Shown here: piece after piece, positions 35,045 to 44,900 of the stretch
How the letters are laid out: each line of letters begins with the position of its first letter
How positions within the stretch are numbered: the first letter of the stretch is position 1
Source of the DNA: Calditrichota bacterium
Lineage (GTDB): Bacteria > Calditrichota > Calditrichia > Calditrichales > J004
Assembly (NCBI GenBank): GCA_003696775.1
Contig: RFFS01000080.1
Coordinates: forward strand, 1-52,061
Reading direction: 5' to 3'
Length of the DNA: 52,061 nt
Translations under genes and position numbers: made by a program
The notes under the pieces: model-generated
Seen by the model: the letters and a program-made list of their open reading frames with translations, nothing else
Told to the model about the DNA's origin: nothing
Database searches by the model: none

Positions 35045-35842
35045 TCACGTTAAGGTAAATAAGGCATAATAACCGTAAGCGCCGTCACGTTCCTGTGATG
35101 TAAGTGTTTTTGTATCAACCTGAATTGTTTGCCCGATGTGGTTTGTAATGGTTTGGCTTACCGTTTCGGCTGTTAAGTCCGACCCGTTTAGGGCATCCAA
35201 AGCCGTGGCGTTCTTTTTTAAAAACAATCTTTGACGTTCCTTTTCTTCTTCCGTCCACATCAAAAGGTCTATAATTTTTTCATGCGTGGTACCCAGCATA
35301 ATGGAACCGTGCTGTAATAGTGTTTCCCGATATAGTTTTTGTGCCGAGCCCACTACCTTTTTCCCGTTATACTGAATTTCAGAACGGGCTTTACGATTGA
35401 AACAGGCGAAGGCGTCTTTTTGACCTTTCAGATAATTATCGGTTAAAGAAGTCTGGGCTAGGGTCACCGGTATATTCAGGGTTCTCAGGGCACCGGCAAT
35501 CTGCTCATGCACCCAGTTATAGATCATGTGATGATCGTAACCGGCTTTTCTGGGTAAAATGATACTGTATGTGCATTCATCGGCATGCAAAATGGCGCTG
35601 CCGCCGGTGGGACGCCGTACCCAGTCGTAGCCGGCTGCCCGTAAAGCGTCGCGATTTACTTCATCGGCCTTTTGATGGCGGCCCAGGGATAGACAGAAGG
35701 GTTCCCAGCCGTAAAAGCGCAAAACAGGCGTGGCGTCTGTTAACAGACTTTGGGCGAAATAATGATCCAGGGCCATGTTAAACAGGCCTTTTTCACGGCT
35801 AAAGGGAATGACACGCAATGATGTAAGAGGTAAAGAGGTCAC
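35045..35842 (-). CDS. Lipoate/octanoyl transferase family protein (LplA/LipM type)
   Basis: A 265-residue member of the BPL/LplA/LipB fold family that attaches lipoate or octanoate to carrier domains. It has RRPTGGSAILHADECTYSI (the RRxxGGGxVFHD block), then ACFN, a cysteine located as in LipM octanoyltransferases, and NGKKVVGSAQKLYRETLLQHGSI. The cysteine supports LipM-like octanoyl transfer, but LplA activity cannot be excluded. The start is GTG 35842, which overlaps the lpxA stop (TAGTG). Its position in a lipid A operon may only reflect shared acyl-carrier metabolism. Confidence 0.85.
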   Translation of the reverse strand: MTSLPLTSLRVIPFSREKGLFNMALDHYFAQSLLTDATPVLRFYGWEPFCLSLGRHQKADEVNRDALRAAGYDWVRRPTGGSAILHADECTYSIILPRKAGYDHHMIYNWVHEQIAGALRTLNIPVTLAQTSLTDNYLKGQKDAFACFNRKARSEIQYNGKKVVGSAQKLYRETLLQHGSIMLGTTHEKIIDLLMWTEEEKERQRLFLKKNATALDALNGSDLTAETVSQTITNHIGQTIQVDTKTLTSQERDGAYGYYALFTLT

Positions 35843-36615
35843 TATCGTACGATACCCCGTTCACTTTTTTCAAGAAATTCGGCAACATGCAACGCTTCGG
35901 GATGCGCGTCGAAGGTATCCCTGATGGCCCGGATGGCTTCCTGTGTTGTAAGCGATTGACGATAAACCAGATTGTACACTTTTTTTAGGGTAGTTAATTG
36001 TTCGGAAGTGAAATTCCGACGTTTAAGCCCCACCAGGTTTAATCCGGCGAATTTAAGCGGCTCGCCCATGGCCAGAATATAGGGTGGAATATCTTTATGG
36101 ATACGCAGTCCGCCACCGATGAAACTATGCGCGCCTATCCGGGTAAACTGATGCACCGGAGTGAGACCGCCTATGCCCACAAAATCTTCGATTATTACAT
36201 GTCCGGCAAGATTCACGGAATTGGAAAGGATGACATTGTTGCCCAGTTGGCAGTCATGGGCCACATGCGTGTAAGCCATCAACAGACAGTTCTTACCGAT
36301 ACGGGTGTAAACACTGTGTGCCGTGCCGCGGTTGAGCGTGGCAAATTCACGAATGGTGGTGTTATCGCCTATTTCGAGATACGTTTTTTCATTATAAAAC
36401 TTCAGGTCTTGCGGAATGCTGCCCAACGAGGCGCCCTTGTGTATCTGGCAATTTTTTCCGATGCGTGTCCCCGAGGCAATCAAGACATGGGGGCCGACGG
36501 TGGTACCGGCGTCGATACGCACATCATCTTCGATGATGGTATAAGGGCCGATTTCCGCGTCTTCATGAATTTCCGCGTTTTTATGAACAATAGCGGTGGG
36601 ATGAATCTGAGCCAT
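35842..36615 (-). CDS. lpxA: UDP-N-acetylglucosamine O-acyltransferase LpxA
   Basis: First step of lipid A synthesis: transfers a 3-hydroxyacyl chain from acyl carrier protein to UDP-GlcNAc. The 257-residue product is a left-handed beta-helix built from hexapeptide repeats (IHPTAIV, AEIGPYTII, TVGPHVLIA, NVILSNSVNLAGHVIIED), ending with the LpxA helical domain (GLNLVGLKRRNFTSEQL). The catalytic histidine lies in the AYTHVAHDCQLG segment. It starts 2 bases after the lpxC-fabZ stop. Confidence 0.97.
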   Translation of the reverse strand: MAQIHPTAIVHKNAEIHEDAEIGPYTIIEDDVRIDAGTTVGPHVLIASGTRIGKNCQIHKGASLGSIPQDLKFYNEKTYLEIGDNTTIREFATLNRGTAHSVYTRIGKNCLLMAYTHVAHDCQLGNNVILSNSVNLAGHVIIEDFVGIGGLTPVHQFTRIGAHSFIGGGLRIHKDIPPYILAMGEPLKFAGLNLVGLKRRNFTSEQLTTLKKVYNLVYRQSLTTQEAIRAIRDTFDAHPEALHVAEFLEKSERGIVR

Positions 36616-36617
36616 GT

Positions 36618-38027
36618 TTAGCGCTCCACAACCATTGCCATCATTTCCGCTTCACAAACCAATTGACCTTTAACATAGGCTTTTCCGGACATTTTAAAGG
36701 TATTACGGCGGGCTTTCAACATCTCCAACTCCATAACCAACTGATCGCCGGGAATGACCTGACGGCGGAATTTGGCGTTATCGATGCCCATGAAAACCAC
36801 CAGTTTGTTTGACACATCGGTTTCGTCATTCAATAACAATATACCGCCCACCTGGGCCATGGCTTCTATCTGCAGCACACCGGGCATAATCGGCCGTCCC
36901 GGAAAATGGCCCGGGAAAAACGGCTCGTTGGAAGTTACATTTTTTACCCCCACACAGCGTTTACCGGGTTCCAGTTCCACAATGGAATCCACCAGTAAAA
37001 ACGGATAACGGTGCGGTAATATTTTTTTTATGGCGTTGATATCGAAAATGACATCTTTTTTATCGATATCCTGATATTTTCGCGTTAACTGCTGTTTTTT
37101 ATACAACTTACGCAATAAACGGGCAAACTCGATATTGCTTTTATGGCCCGGTCGCGCGGCTAATATCTGCGCCTTGATACTAACCCCCACCAAAGCGAGA
37201 TCCCCCATTAAATCCAACAATTTATGGCGACAAGGTTCGTTTTTAAAACGGAATTGTTTATCGTTCAGTATGCCGGTTTTACCCAGGGTGACTTCACCGG
37301 AAAGTTGCAGTTTTTCCCGCAGACGATTGATATCCTCATCATCCAATTGGCGATCGACGATTACCACCGCGGCGTCCAGGTCCGCGCCTTTAATCAGACC
37401 TTGTTCGATCAGGCCTTCCACCTCATGTAAAAAACAAAAAGTACGGGCCGGCGCGAATTGTGAAACAAACTCTTTTTTCATGTTAAACAGGCCGCTGTGC
37501 TGGCTGCCCAAAGCGGGGTTCTGATAGTCGATCATCACCGTCAGACGATAATCATCCGTGGGAAGCGCCACAATTTCGATACTCTTGTCTTCCACAATGT
37601 AATCGACCGTTTCCGTTACAACGAGATAGGCACGTTCGGCGTCCTGTTCCTCAATGCCTGCCTCCAACAGCAGGTCCACAAACGGACGCGCCGAGCCATC
37701 GGCTATGGGCGGTTCATTGGCATTTAGTTCAATCCGCACATTATCTATTTCCAGGCCGACCAGAGCGGCGAGCACATGTTCCACTGTGTGCACTTCCACA
37801 CCATCCACCTGGAGGGTGGTGCCGCGCAGACTGTCCACGGAATCGTTTTGAACCACATTATCCACCACCGCTTCGATTTCCGGCGCGTTTTCCACATCCA
37901 CCCGAACAAATTTACGCCCGTAGTTGACCGGCGCGGGTTTAAAGGTGATGGTGGTTTTATTGCCGGTATGCAGCCCACGCCCTTCAAAGGTCACTTCTTT
38001 TTTTATGGTTTGTTGCTTATCGGCCAT
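36618..38027 (-). CDS. lpxC-fabZ: LpxC-FabZ fusion: lipid A deacetylase plus hydroxyacyl-ACP dehydratase
   Basis: A bifunctional 469-residue protein. The N-terminal LpxC (about 1-305) removes acetate from UDP-3-O-acyl-GlcNAc; it has FEGRGLHTG, VHTVEHVLAALVG with zinc histidines, ANEPPIADGSARPF and HKLLDLMGDLALVG. The C-terminal FabZ (about 320-469) dehydrates 3-hydroxyacyl-ACP: ILPHRYPFLLVD, FFPGHFPGRPIMPGVLQIE. This fusion is known in Bacteroidetes and relatives. ATG 38027 is chosen, as the open frame upstream overlaps lpxD and the lpxD stop is 1 base away. Confidence 0.96.
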   Translation of the reverse strand: MADKQQTIKKEVTFEGRGLHTGNKTTITFKPAPVNYGRKFVRVDVENAPEIEAVVDNVVQNDSVDSLRGTTLQVDGVEVHTVEHVLAALVGLEIDNVRIELNANEPPIADGSARPFVDLLLEAGIEEQDAERAYLVVTETVDYIVEDKSIEIVALPTDDYRLTVMIDYQNPALGSQHSGLFNMKKEFVSQFAPARTFCFLHEVEGLIEQGLIKGADLDAAVVIVDRQLDDEDINRLREKLQLSGEVTLGKTGILNDKQFRFKNEPCRHKLLDLMGDLALVGVSIKAQILAARPGHKSNIEFARLLRKLYKKQQLTRKYQDIDKKDVIFDINAIKKILPHRYPFLLVDSIVELEPGKRCVGVKNVTSNEPFFPGHFPGRPIMPGVLQIEAMAQVGGILLLNDETDVSNKLVVFMGIDNAKFRRQVIPGDQLVMELEMLKARRNTFKMSGKAYVKGQLVCEAEMMAMVVER

Positions 38028-38028
38028 A

Positions 38029-39057
38029 TTATTTCTCTGCTTTCTCCTGTAAGGCAATAATTTCCTTTTCAAGTTGATTAAGACGTTTGACAATGTCCGG
38101 TAAATGCCGCATGCTCACATCCATCCGTTTTTGCTGCATGATGGGCACGGCGGGCATCCCCAACAATACTTCATTGGGCCTGGTGGATTTGGTAACACCG
38201 GACTTGGCGCCGATGATGTTATTTTCCGCAATGGTGATGTGGCCGTTTACGCCTACCTGACCGCCCATGGTCACATGCCGCCCCACTTTTGTGCTGCCGG
38301 CCATGCCTGTTTGTGCGGCGATCACCGTATGGGCGCCTATCACACAGTTATGAGCGATTTGGACCAGATTATCCAGTTTGACGCCGTCTTCTATAACCGT
38401 TGATCCCATTGTAGCCCGATCGATGGTGGTATTGGCACCTATTTCCACATCATCACCGATGACCACATTGCCTATTTGCGGGATTTTAATATAGGCCTCA
38501 TCCTTTGGCGCGAAACCGAACCCGTCACTACCGATCACGGCGCCGTTTTGAATGATCACCCGATTGCCCACCCGGCACGCTTCCCGGATGGATACATTGG
38601 GATACAGAATACAATCATCGCCAATGCGGACATGGTCACCGATAACCACCCCCGGATGGATGACACAGTTTTTCCCGATCGTTGCATGGGCGCCAATATA
38701 GACATGGGGGGCCACATCGCAATTCTCGCCCAGCGTGGCGGATTTTTCCACCACCGCCCCCGGGGCAATACCCCGAAAGGAATGGCTTTTTTCCGGTGCA
38801 AATATCTTCAGGACAAACAAAAACCCCACATACGCGTTCTCCACGCGTATGTGAGGTATTTTCAGATTTTCATAATCCTGATCGACAATCACCGCCCCGG
38901 CCAGCGTATTTTCCAGATGATGACGGTATTTTTTGTTGGAAATAAAAGTAATTTCATCCGGACCGGCCTCTTCAATTTTAGCGGGTCCTTTTATTTCCAG
39001 GTCTTCGGGGCCGTTTAAATGACCATTGATCCGTAAGGCTATTTCCAAAAGGGTCAT
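38029..39057 (-). CDS. lpxD: UDP-3-O-acylglucosamine N-acyltransferase LpxD
   Basis: Third lipid A step: adds the N-linked 3-hydroxyacyl chain to UDP-3-O-acyl-glucosamine. The 342-residue product has the N-terminal UDP-binding domain ([21 protein letters not shown]) and a long hexapeptide beta-helix ([30 protein letters not shown] pattern, split repeats), with the catalytic histidine in [21 protein letters not shown]-terminal coiled coil ([18 protein letters not shown]) closes the trimer. It lies 11 bases after ompH and 1 base before lpxC-fabZ. Confidence 0.96.
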   Translation of the reverse strand: MTLLEIALRINGHLNGPEDLEIKGPAKIEEAGPDEITFISNKKYRHHLENTLAGAVIVDQDYENLKIPHIRVENAYVGFLFVLKIFAPEKSHSFRGIAPGAVVEKSATLGENCDVAPHVYIGAHATIGKNCVIHPGVVIGDHVRIGDDCILYPNVSIREACRVGNRVIIQNGAVIGSDGFGFAPKDEAYIKIPQIGNVVIGDDVEIGANTTIDRATMGSTVIEDGVKLDNLVQIAHNCVIGAHTVIAAQTGMAGSTKVGRHVTMGGQVGVNGHITIAENNIIGAKSGVTKSTRPNEVLLGMPAVPIMQQKRMDVSMRHLPDIVKRLNQLEKEIIALQEKAEK

Positions 39058-39068
39058 ATAAACCGAAA

Positions 39069-39596
39069 TTATTTTTTAGTCAAACCGGCATTCAATTCAT
39101 CCAGAACTTTCTGGGTGATATCCAGATCAGGCTTGGCGTATAACAAACCCACGGCACCGTCAAACACAATGTCATATCCTTCCGCATCGCCGATTTTTTT
39201 AATGGCGGCGTTGATTTTATCCATCACCGGCTTTCCGAGTTCCGCCTGCTTTTTATAATATTCACCCTGCGGGCCGAGTTTTTCATATTTAAAACGTTCC
39301 ACGGCTAACGCTTTTTCCTGGGCGGCGCGCATTTTTTCCTGCTTTTTCTCGGGGCTCAGCAACAGGCTTTGCGATTCGATTTCATTGGCCAGATCCTGAT
39401 ATTCTTTGACCATTTTATCATATTGTGCCTGATACTGACTTTGAATTTCATTGAGTTTATTTTGTACGTCAATGTATTCCTGATATTCCGCAAAGATTTT
39501 TTGGGAATTGACATAAGCCAGTTTTTGAGCAAAAATGCCTGTAAATAAAAACAAACTTAACAAAATACTGTAAATAGGTTTGAATGATTTCACCAT
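39069..39596 (-). CDS. Periplasmic OmpH/Skp chaperone
   Basis: A 175-residue periplasmic chaperone that holds unfolded outer membrane proteins. The signal peptide is about 1-23 ([14 protein letters not shown]). The body is the OmpH fold: [15 protein letters not shown], a long Lys/Gln/Glu-rich helical hairpin, then [33 protein letters not shown]. The typical sequence bamA-ompH-lpxD is kept. AAGGAGG lies only 2 bases before ATG 39596 but 5 before the following GTG codon, so translation may begin one codon later. Confidence 0.94.
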   Translation of the reverse strand: MVKSFKPIYSILLSLFLFTGIFAQKLAYVNSQKIFAEYQEYIDVQNKLNEIQSQYQAQYDKMVKEYQDLANEIESQSLLLSPEKKQEKMRAAQEKALAVERFKYEKLGPQGEYYKKQAELGKPVMDKINAAIKKIGDAEGYDIVFDGAVGLLYAKPDLDITQKVLDELNAGLTKK

Positions 39597-39647
39597 TACC
39601 TCCTTAGTGGTCGTGATTAAAAAAAGATGATTAATTTATTTAATTAT

Positions 39648-41975
39648 TTAAAACCTTCCAAATTGAAAGTGGACTTTCCAGTCACCGGAACGCTTACCGG
39701 TGGCATCGTAATAGTCAAAGCCGTAACCGAAATCGATACCGATGATGCCGACCAGCGGCATGAACAATCGCACGCCGGCGCCAACGGACCGACGTAACTC
39801 AAACGGGTTGGTCTCGCTGACATTTTCCCAGGCGTTACCGGCTTCGGCAAACAATAAACCGAAGATGGTGGGATTGGGCGCGATGGGGAAACGCAATTCA
39901 ATGGTGGATTTAACCATGGATTTACCTCCGATGGGACGTCCGGCCGAGGTCAACGGGCCCACCTGACCGTCATCGTATCCGCGTAAACTTTCGGCAAATC
40001 CCAAACCACTGCCGCCCATGTAAAAATATTCACCGAACAGAATAAACGAGTCATCCTTCAATTGGTTCAGAATACCGAATTTATTCTGGGTGTACAAGAC
40101 CAGATTGAACGGCAAGGGAATGAACCACTCACTCGAGAATTGTGTTTTGAAAAAATGTTGATCGCCGCCAAAGGGACCGCCTGAAAGCTGGAACGACAGG
40201 GAATGGGTGGAACCCCGCGTGGGAAATTCCGGATTGTTACGGCTGTCCCGCGTGATGATCTGAGTCAGACTGAACTGACTGGTGGTACCGGCGGTGCCCA
40301 ATTGTTCGTAACGGCGTTGTAATTCGGCGTCACGGATATTGGTAATCGATGTTTCGGCGGCGCGGAAAATCCAGTCACCGCGGAAGTAGTTGTCCGGCCA
40401 GTAAAAACGCCGGCCGATGCGTAGCGTCCCCCCCTGATCCCGTCGATCCCAGGGATAAAAGCCGCCGCCGGAACGGGTATTGAACAACGAAAATCCGCCC
40501 AAAGTCGGGGTATCGAACATCCAGGGCTCGGTAAAGCTGATGGATATCGACCGGTAAATGCGCCCGAACTGCCAGTCAAATACCAGCCGCTGACCATCCC
40601 CGCCGCTTAACGGATGGGCCAGGGAAAAGTTGTTGAAAGTTAATCCGATGCTGCCGATCAACCCGTCCCGTTGACTGTAACCGGCGGACATATTGGCCGT
40701 ATCCGTGGACTTTTCATCCACTTTAACTTTTAAATTGACATGTTTGGAATCATTCGGTATCAGTTTGACATCCGGCACCACATTGCTGAAATAATTCAAA
40801 ATCATCAAATCACGCACGGAACGTTCCAGCTTGGCGCTGTTGAACACATCGCCCGGGTGAATTTTAAATTCCCTGCGGATCACCTTCTCGTTGGTTTTGG
40901 TATTGCCGACAATATCAATTTCTTTTATATGAACCACTGTCCCTTCCAGAATATGAAAAGTAACATTCAACGTGTCGTTATGGACGGGCACTTCCTGCGG
41001 GGCGATATTGGCAAACAGGTAACCTTCATTATAATACATCTTTTGCAGGCGGTCGCGAATCCCTTCGTCGTATTTCTTCTGGTCATATACGTCGCCCTTA
41101 CGGATGTCCAGAGCCGCGGCCAGTTCTTCATCGCTGAAGACTTCGTTACCTTCAAACGCAATGTCGCCAAAGTAATATTTATTGCCCTCATACACCCAGA
41201 TATCGATAAACAGACTGCGTTTATCCGGACTGTAATAAAGAGAATCTTTTACAATATCGGCATCGCGATAGCCTTGCTCCTTGTAATATTGGATTACCTT
41301 TTCCTTATCGGCTTCGTATTTTTTGGCGTCAAAATCGGCGCTGCGCCACCAGCGGTCTTCCTGGGTATCTTCCATGGCATCACGCAGATCATCGCCATCA
41401 ATGGATGCATTGTTGTGAAAGGTTATTTTTTCAATCTGAACTTCATACCCTTCCTTGATATCCACTTTTAAGTTGACCCGGTTGGGAGCGGCATGCACCG
41501 TATCGATGGCCACTTCGGCCAGCAGGAAACCCTCTTCCTTATATTTTTTTAGCACGCGTTCTTTCATTTTGGAAATCTTATACGGCGTCACCACCATCCC
41601 CCGATAGGTATTCAGGGCTTCGCGGATATCGTCTTCGCCCAGTTCATCGGCGCCGCTGATAAACACTTTGTTCAAACGGGGGTATTCTTTCACTTTGATT
41701 AAAAGATCGATGCCTGCCGCCGACTGATTGACGATATAGACCTGGATATCTTCAAATATATTCAGCGACCAGAGATTTTTCACCGCTTTCTGTATATCAT
41801 CACCGGTGATGCTTTCTCCCACAACCAGTCCGGAGTTAAGCCGTATGGTACTGGCATCGGCCGTTTTATTGCCTTCCACCGTTATGGCATTGATAACAAT
41901 TTTTTGCCCCTGAGCATAAACAAGTCCTGCTGTTAATAACAGATGTAATAAAATAAGGGCCCCGATTTTTCGCAC
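39648..41975 (-). CDS. bamA: Outer membrane protein assembly factor BamA
   Basis: The core of the machine that inserts beta-barrel proteins into the outer membrane. The 775-residue product has a signal peptide (GALILLHLLLTAGLVYAQ), five POTRA domains (about 25-390, such as IVINAITVEGNKTADASTI and VHIKEIDIVGNTKTNEKVI) and a C-terminal 16-stranded barrel ending in F (WKVHFQFGRF). I choose GTG 41975 because GGAGG lies 5 bases before it; ATG 41987, four codons upstream, has no site. It lies between tamB and ompH. Confidence 0.95.
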   Translation of the reverse strand: MRKIGALILLHLLLTAGLVYAQGQKIVINAITVEGNKTADASTIRLNSGLVVGESITGDDIQKAVKNLWSLNIFEDIQVYIVNQSAAGIDLLIKVKEYPRLNKVFISGADELGEDDIREALNTYRGMVVTPYKISKMKERVLKKYKEEGFLLAEVAIDTVHAAPNRVNLKVDIKEGYEVQIEKITFHNNASIDGDDLRDAMEDTQEDRWWRSADFDAKKYEADKEKVIQYYKEQGYRDADIVKDSLYYSPDKRSLFIDIWVYEGNKYYFGDIAFEGNEVFSDEELAAALDIRKGDVYDQKKYDEGIRDRLQKMYYNEGYLFANIAPQEVPVHNDTLNVTFHILEGTVVHIKEIDIVGNTKTNEKVIRREFKIHPGDVFNSAKLERSVRDLMILNYFSNVVPDVKLIPNDSKHVNLKVKVDEKSTDTANMSAGYSQRDGLIGSIGLTFNNFSLAHPLSGGDGQRLVFDWQFGRIYRSISISFTEPWMFDTPTLGGFSLFNTRSGGGFYPWDRRDQGGTLRIGRRFYWPDNYFRGDWIFRAAETSITNIRDAELQRRYEQLGTAGTTSQFSLTQIITRDSRNNPEFPTRGSTHSLSFQLSGGPFGGDQHFFKTQFSSEWFIPLPFNLVLYTQNKFGILNQLKDDSFILFGEYFYMGGSGLGFAESLRGYDDGQVGPLTSAGRPIGGKSMVKSTIELRFPIAPNPTIFGLLFAEAGNAWENVSETNPFELRRSVGAGVRLFMPLVGIIGIDFGYGFDYYDATGKRSGDWKVHFQFGRF

Positions 41976-41980
41976 ATTAT

Positions 41981-41985
41981 CCTCC
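41981..41985 (-). promoter_or_regulatory. Ribosome binding site favouring a GTG start of bamA
   Basis: GGAGG is 5 bases before GTG 41975, and directly overlaps codons of the ATG 41987 reading. The GTG start gives the tidier signal peptide. Confidence 0.55.
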
Positions 41986-41995
41986 ATAATCCATA

Positions 41996-44900
41996 TTAAA
42001 ATGTAAATGAGTGCCGGAAGCGAATTTTAAAGTCTTCCAGATACTGTCGTTGGTTCTGAACATTATAATAGCGCATCAATTCCCGATCCCATTCAAACTC
42101 GATCAGAATATCTTTTAAAAAACGATATTCCAAACCAATGGAATGGTTAAAATCAAATCCCGTTGACGCGTTATCATATACCGAAACCAGTTGCCCGGTA
42201 TAGGAAAGGTACAGGTTTTCGGAAAGATATTTCCCCAGTGTAACTTCCGAACTGGACATCAGGTACAGATAGGATGAACTGGTGAAATAGGGATTAATGA
42301 TCGCGTCTCCGCTGCCATTGCCCTGCCGGCCAATGCTGGAATAAAATAAATTCCGGGCAATATTGGAATTAAAACGCACAAAATCAATACCCAGATTGTC
42401 TTCCAGCACTTTTTCCAACGGACGCAGCAAGGGGCGTATCAGGTAGCGTTCGGTTAACGCCCCTCCCAAATGGGTGGCTTTTTTGCTGATGTTCTTGGCG
42501 GAATAGCCCAGATACGCTAATACCTGTTCCTGGGTTTCACCTATGGTCGGGTCTGCCGAAAGTAGCTTAAACTTAAAATTTTCCCAACTGCCTTGCTGCC
42601 GTTCATTTCCTGTTTGCGGGTCCACGGCGTACAATTGCAGATAGATGGTTTTGGGCACCGCACCCACGCTGTCCCGGATGGTTGTCCAGGCGCGTCCGGC
42701 GACCTCGGGATTGGCATCATTGGGATTGAAGTTTATGGCAAAGCGATCCACCTTAAAATTAAGGTCCAAATATTCCAGCCTGCCCCGGCTGGAAACCAGA
42801 CTTCCCTGTGGATGGAATGTACCCTTTTTTATAATACCGGAAAAGTCTAATCCCGGACTGCCCTCATCCACCGTCAATTCGGCGTTTACGTTGTCCACAT
42901 AAGCCGGAATGTCACGGCGGTAAACCACATCCTTACCCGGACGCACGAGCACATCCCAGTCCAAACCGGCTAAAAACTCTTCCACGGGCCCCGGTGGTCC
43001 CGTGGCGGTGCCGTGTGTGACAAAGGGATAGGTTATCTGAGCGTTACTGACGGTTACTTCGCCAAACACCACGGGATGTTTGACCGGACCGGCAAAATAA
43101 AAATGGGGGGCGCCATCACGTCCTTCCAGAAATAACACACCATACTCATCATCATACATCAGGCCCGGTAAATGCACGCGTACACCGGGTGAAGTGGTTT
43201 CCATGGCCAGCACGCCAAAATCGAGCCCTAATCCGCGGAAATACCAGTTTTGCAGTTTCCGCCCGTCCACCAGGGGCAAATCCCTTTCGGTATGGATTTT
43301 CAGATAGGCATCATCCACGCGGGCGGCAAATTTTTTAATATCCACCTTGCCGCTGCCATCCCGCAGAACCACATGCGCGGAAATATCTTCCACATGGTTG
43401 GCCACATCCGCCAGCCATAATTCCCCGCGATCGATATAAATATCCGCGGCAACCAGCCGTAAATCGTTTCGACGACCCTTAAATTTAAGACTGATATCGG
43501 ATAACGAGGCGCCATCACGAAAAAATGGCGTTAATCGGTTCAGATAATGAAAAATATCGCCGTCAAACTTAATGGCCAGGTCCATCTCCCGCTCCGGACT
43601 TACCGGCAGGGTACCGATGCCATAGACATGGTAGCGCCCGCTCTTATTGATGCGTAAGTCTTCAATTTCCAGTATATGATCTTCGGGACGTACAATAACA
43701 CCATCCCGTACCAGACGATCGCTGGCGTTTAAACTTAATTGATCAAAAGCGATGCCGCCCAGTTTACCGTTTTCCAAATGAATATCGGCCCGAATAAAGG
43801 GTTTGAGCCGTGTTCCCTGGATGCTAAAAGCATAACGGCCTTCCCCGCTTACCAGGGAGCTGTCCATGCCCAAAGTTTTTAAAAGGGTTTCGGCATCCAC
43901 CTTGTTCCCCTGTACACGGCCATGAATCTGATCATTTAAAAACGTCCATACCAACCGGCCATTCAATACGGGAATATTATTATGATAAATATGCACGGAA
44001 TCCAGAGCAACCTGCGTACGATTGGCGGAAATGACAAATTGCGGTTGATAATACCCCTGTCCGTTAAAAATAAAACGGTTGCCCCCCACTTTCCCTTGCA
44101 GCACGGGCGCGTCCAGTGTCCCCGATAATTGCAAAGTGCCATCCAGATAGGCCTGTTTTCGGTAGTCGTCGTTTCGATTCGGTTCTGTAATCGTATGGAT
44201 ATTGAAACGGTCAAGCGTAATGGCACCGGAAATACGCGTTACGGTATCATGTTTCAGAAAAAAAGACCCCTTGATACCCGGGCCGAGGTTAAAGTAACTC
44301 CCTAAAAAGCGCGGTGATAAATCGACACTATATTGCCCCTGCAAACTCCCCATATGAAGGCGACCGTCTATATTTTTATGCGGATGAAGCAGATTTTGGA
44401 TGTGGGTTTCGGCGCTGAACAAGGTATCCTGTGTCGCCTTCTTACGGAACAGCAGCGAGCCGCGTAAATCGTTAATGGTACCGGACAAACGCGCGGATGA
44501 ATACACTTTTTGCCGGAAGGAACGCAACATGTAATTGGATGTAAAGCGATGAAACGGAAAATTTTCCACAGCCATATAACTGATTTTGGGATTGGTCAGG
44601 TAGTTTTCGATACGTGCTTTCCAATTGAAATGGGGTTCCGAAGCGTAATCGGTGACCACATCCAATTTTTGTTCCGACCCTCGGATATGTCCGTAGGTAT
44701 GAAACAGAGTATCCCCTCTTTGCAGAATGTAGCGCCAACCTCCCCGGATACGTCCGGTACGTAAATTGACGGAAGCCTGTAACGATACATCATGTTTGGC
44801 GCCCTCAATAAGATCGAGAATTATATTTTCGGTTGAAACATTTTCGGCACCCAATTCGAAAGCAAGTAATTGTTTTTTCCAAAGATAGCGCCCATGTCCC

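Noticed and set aside
38476-39018. 180-codon open frame on the plus strand inside lpxD
   Set aside because: It is the antisense shadow of a well-conserved gene; the protein lacks family features and has no ribosome site.
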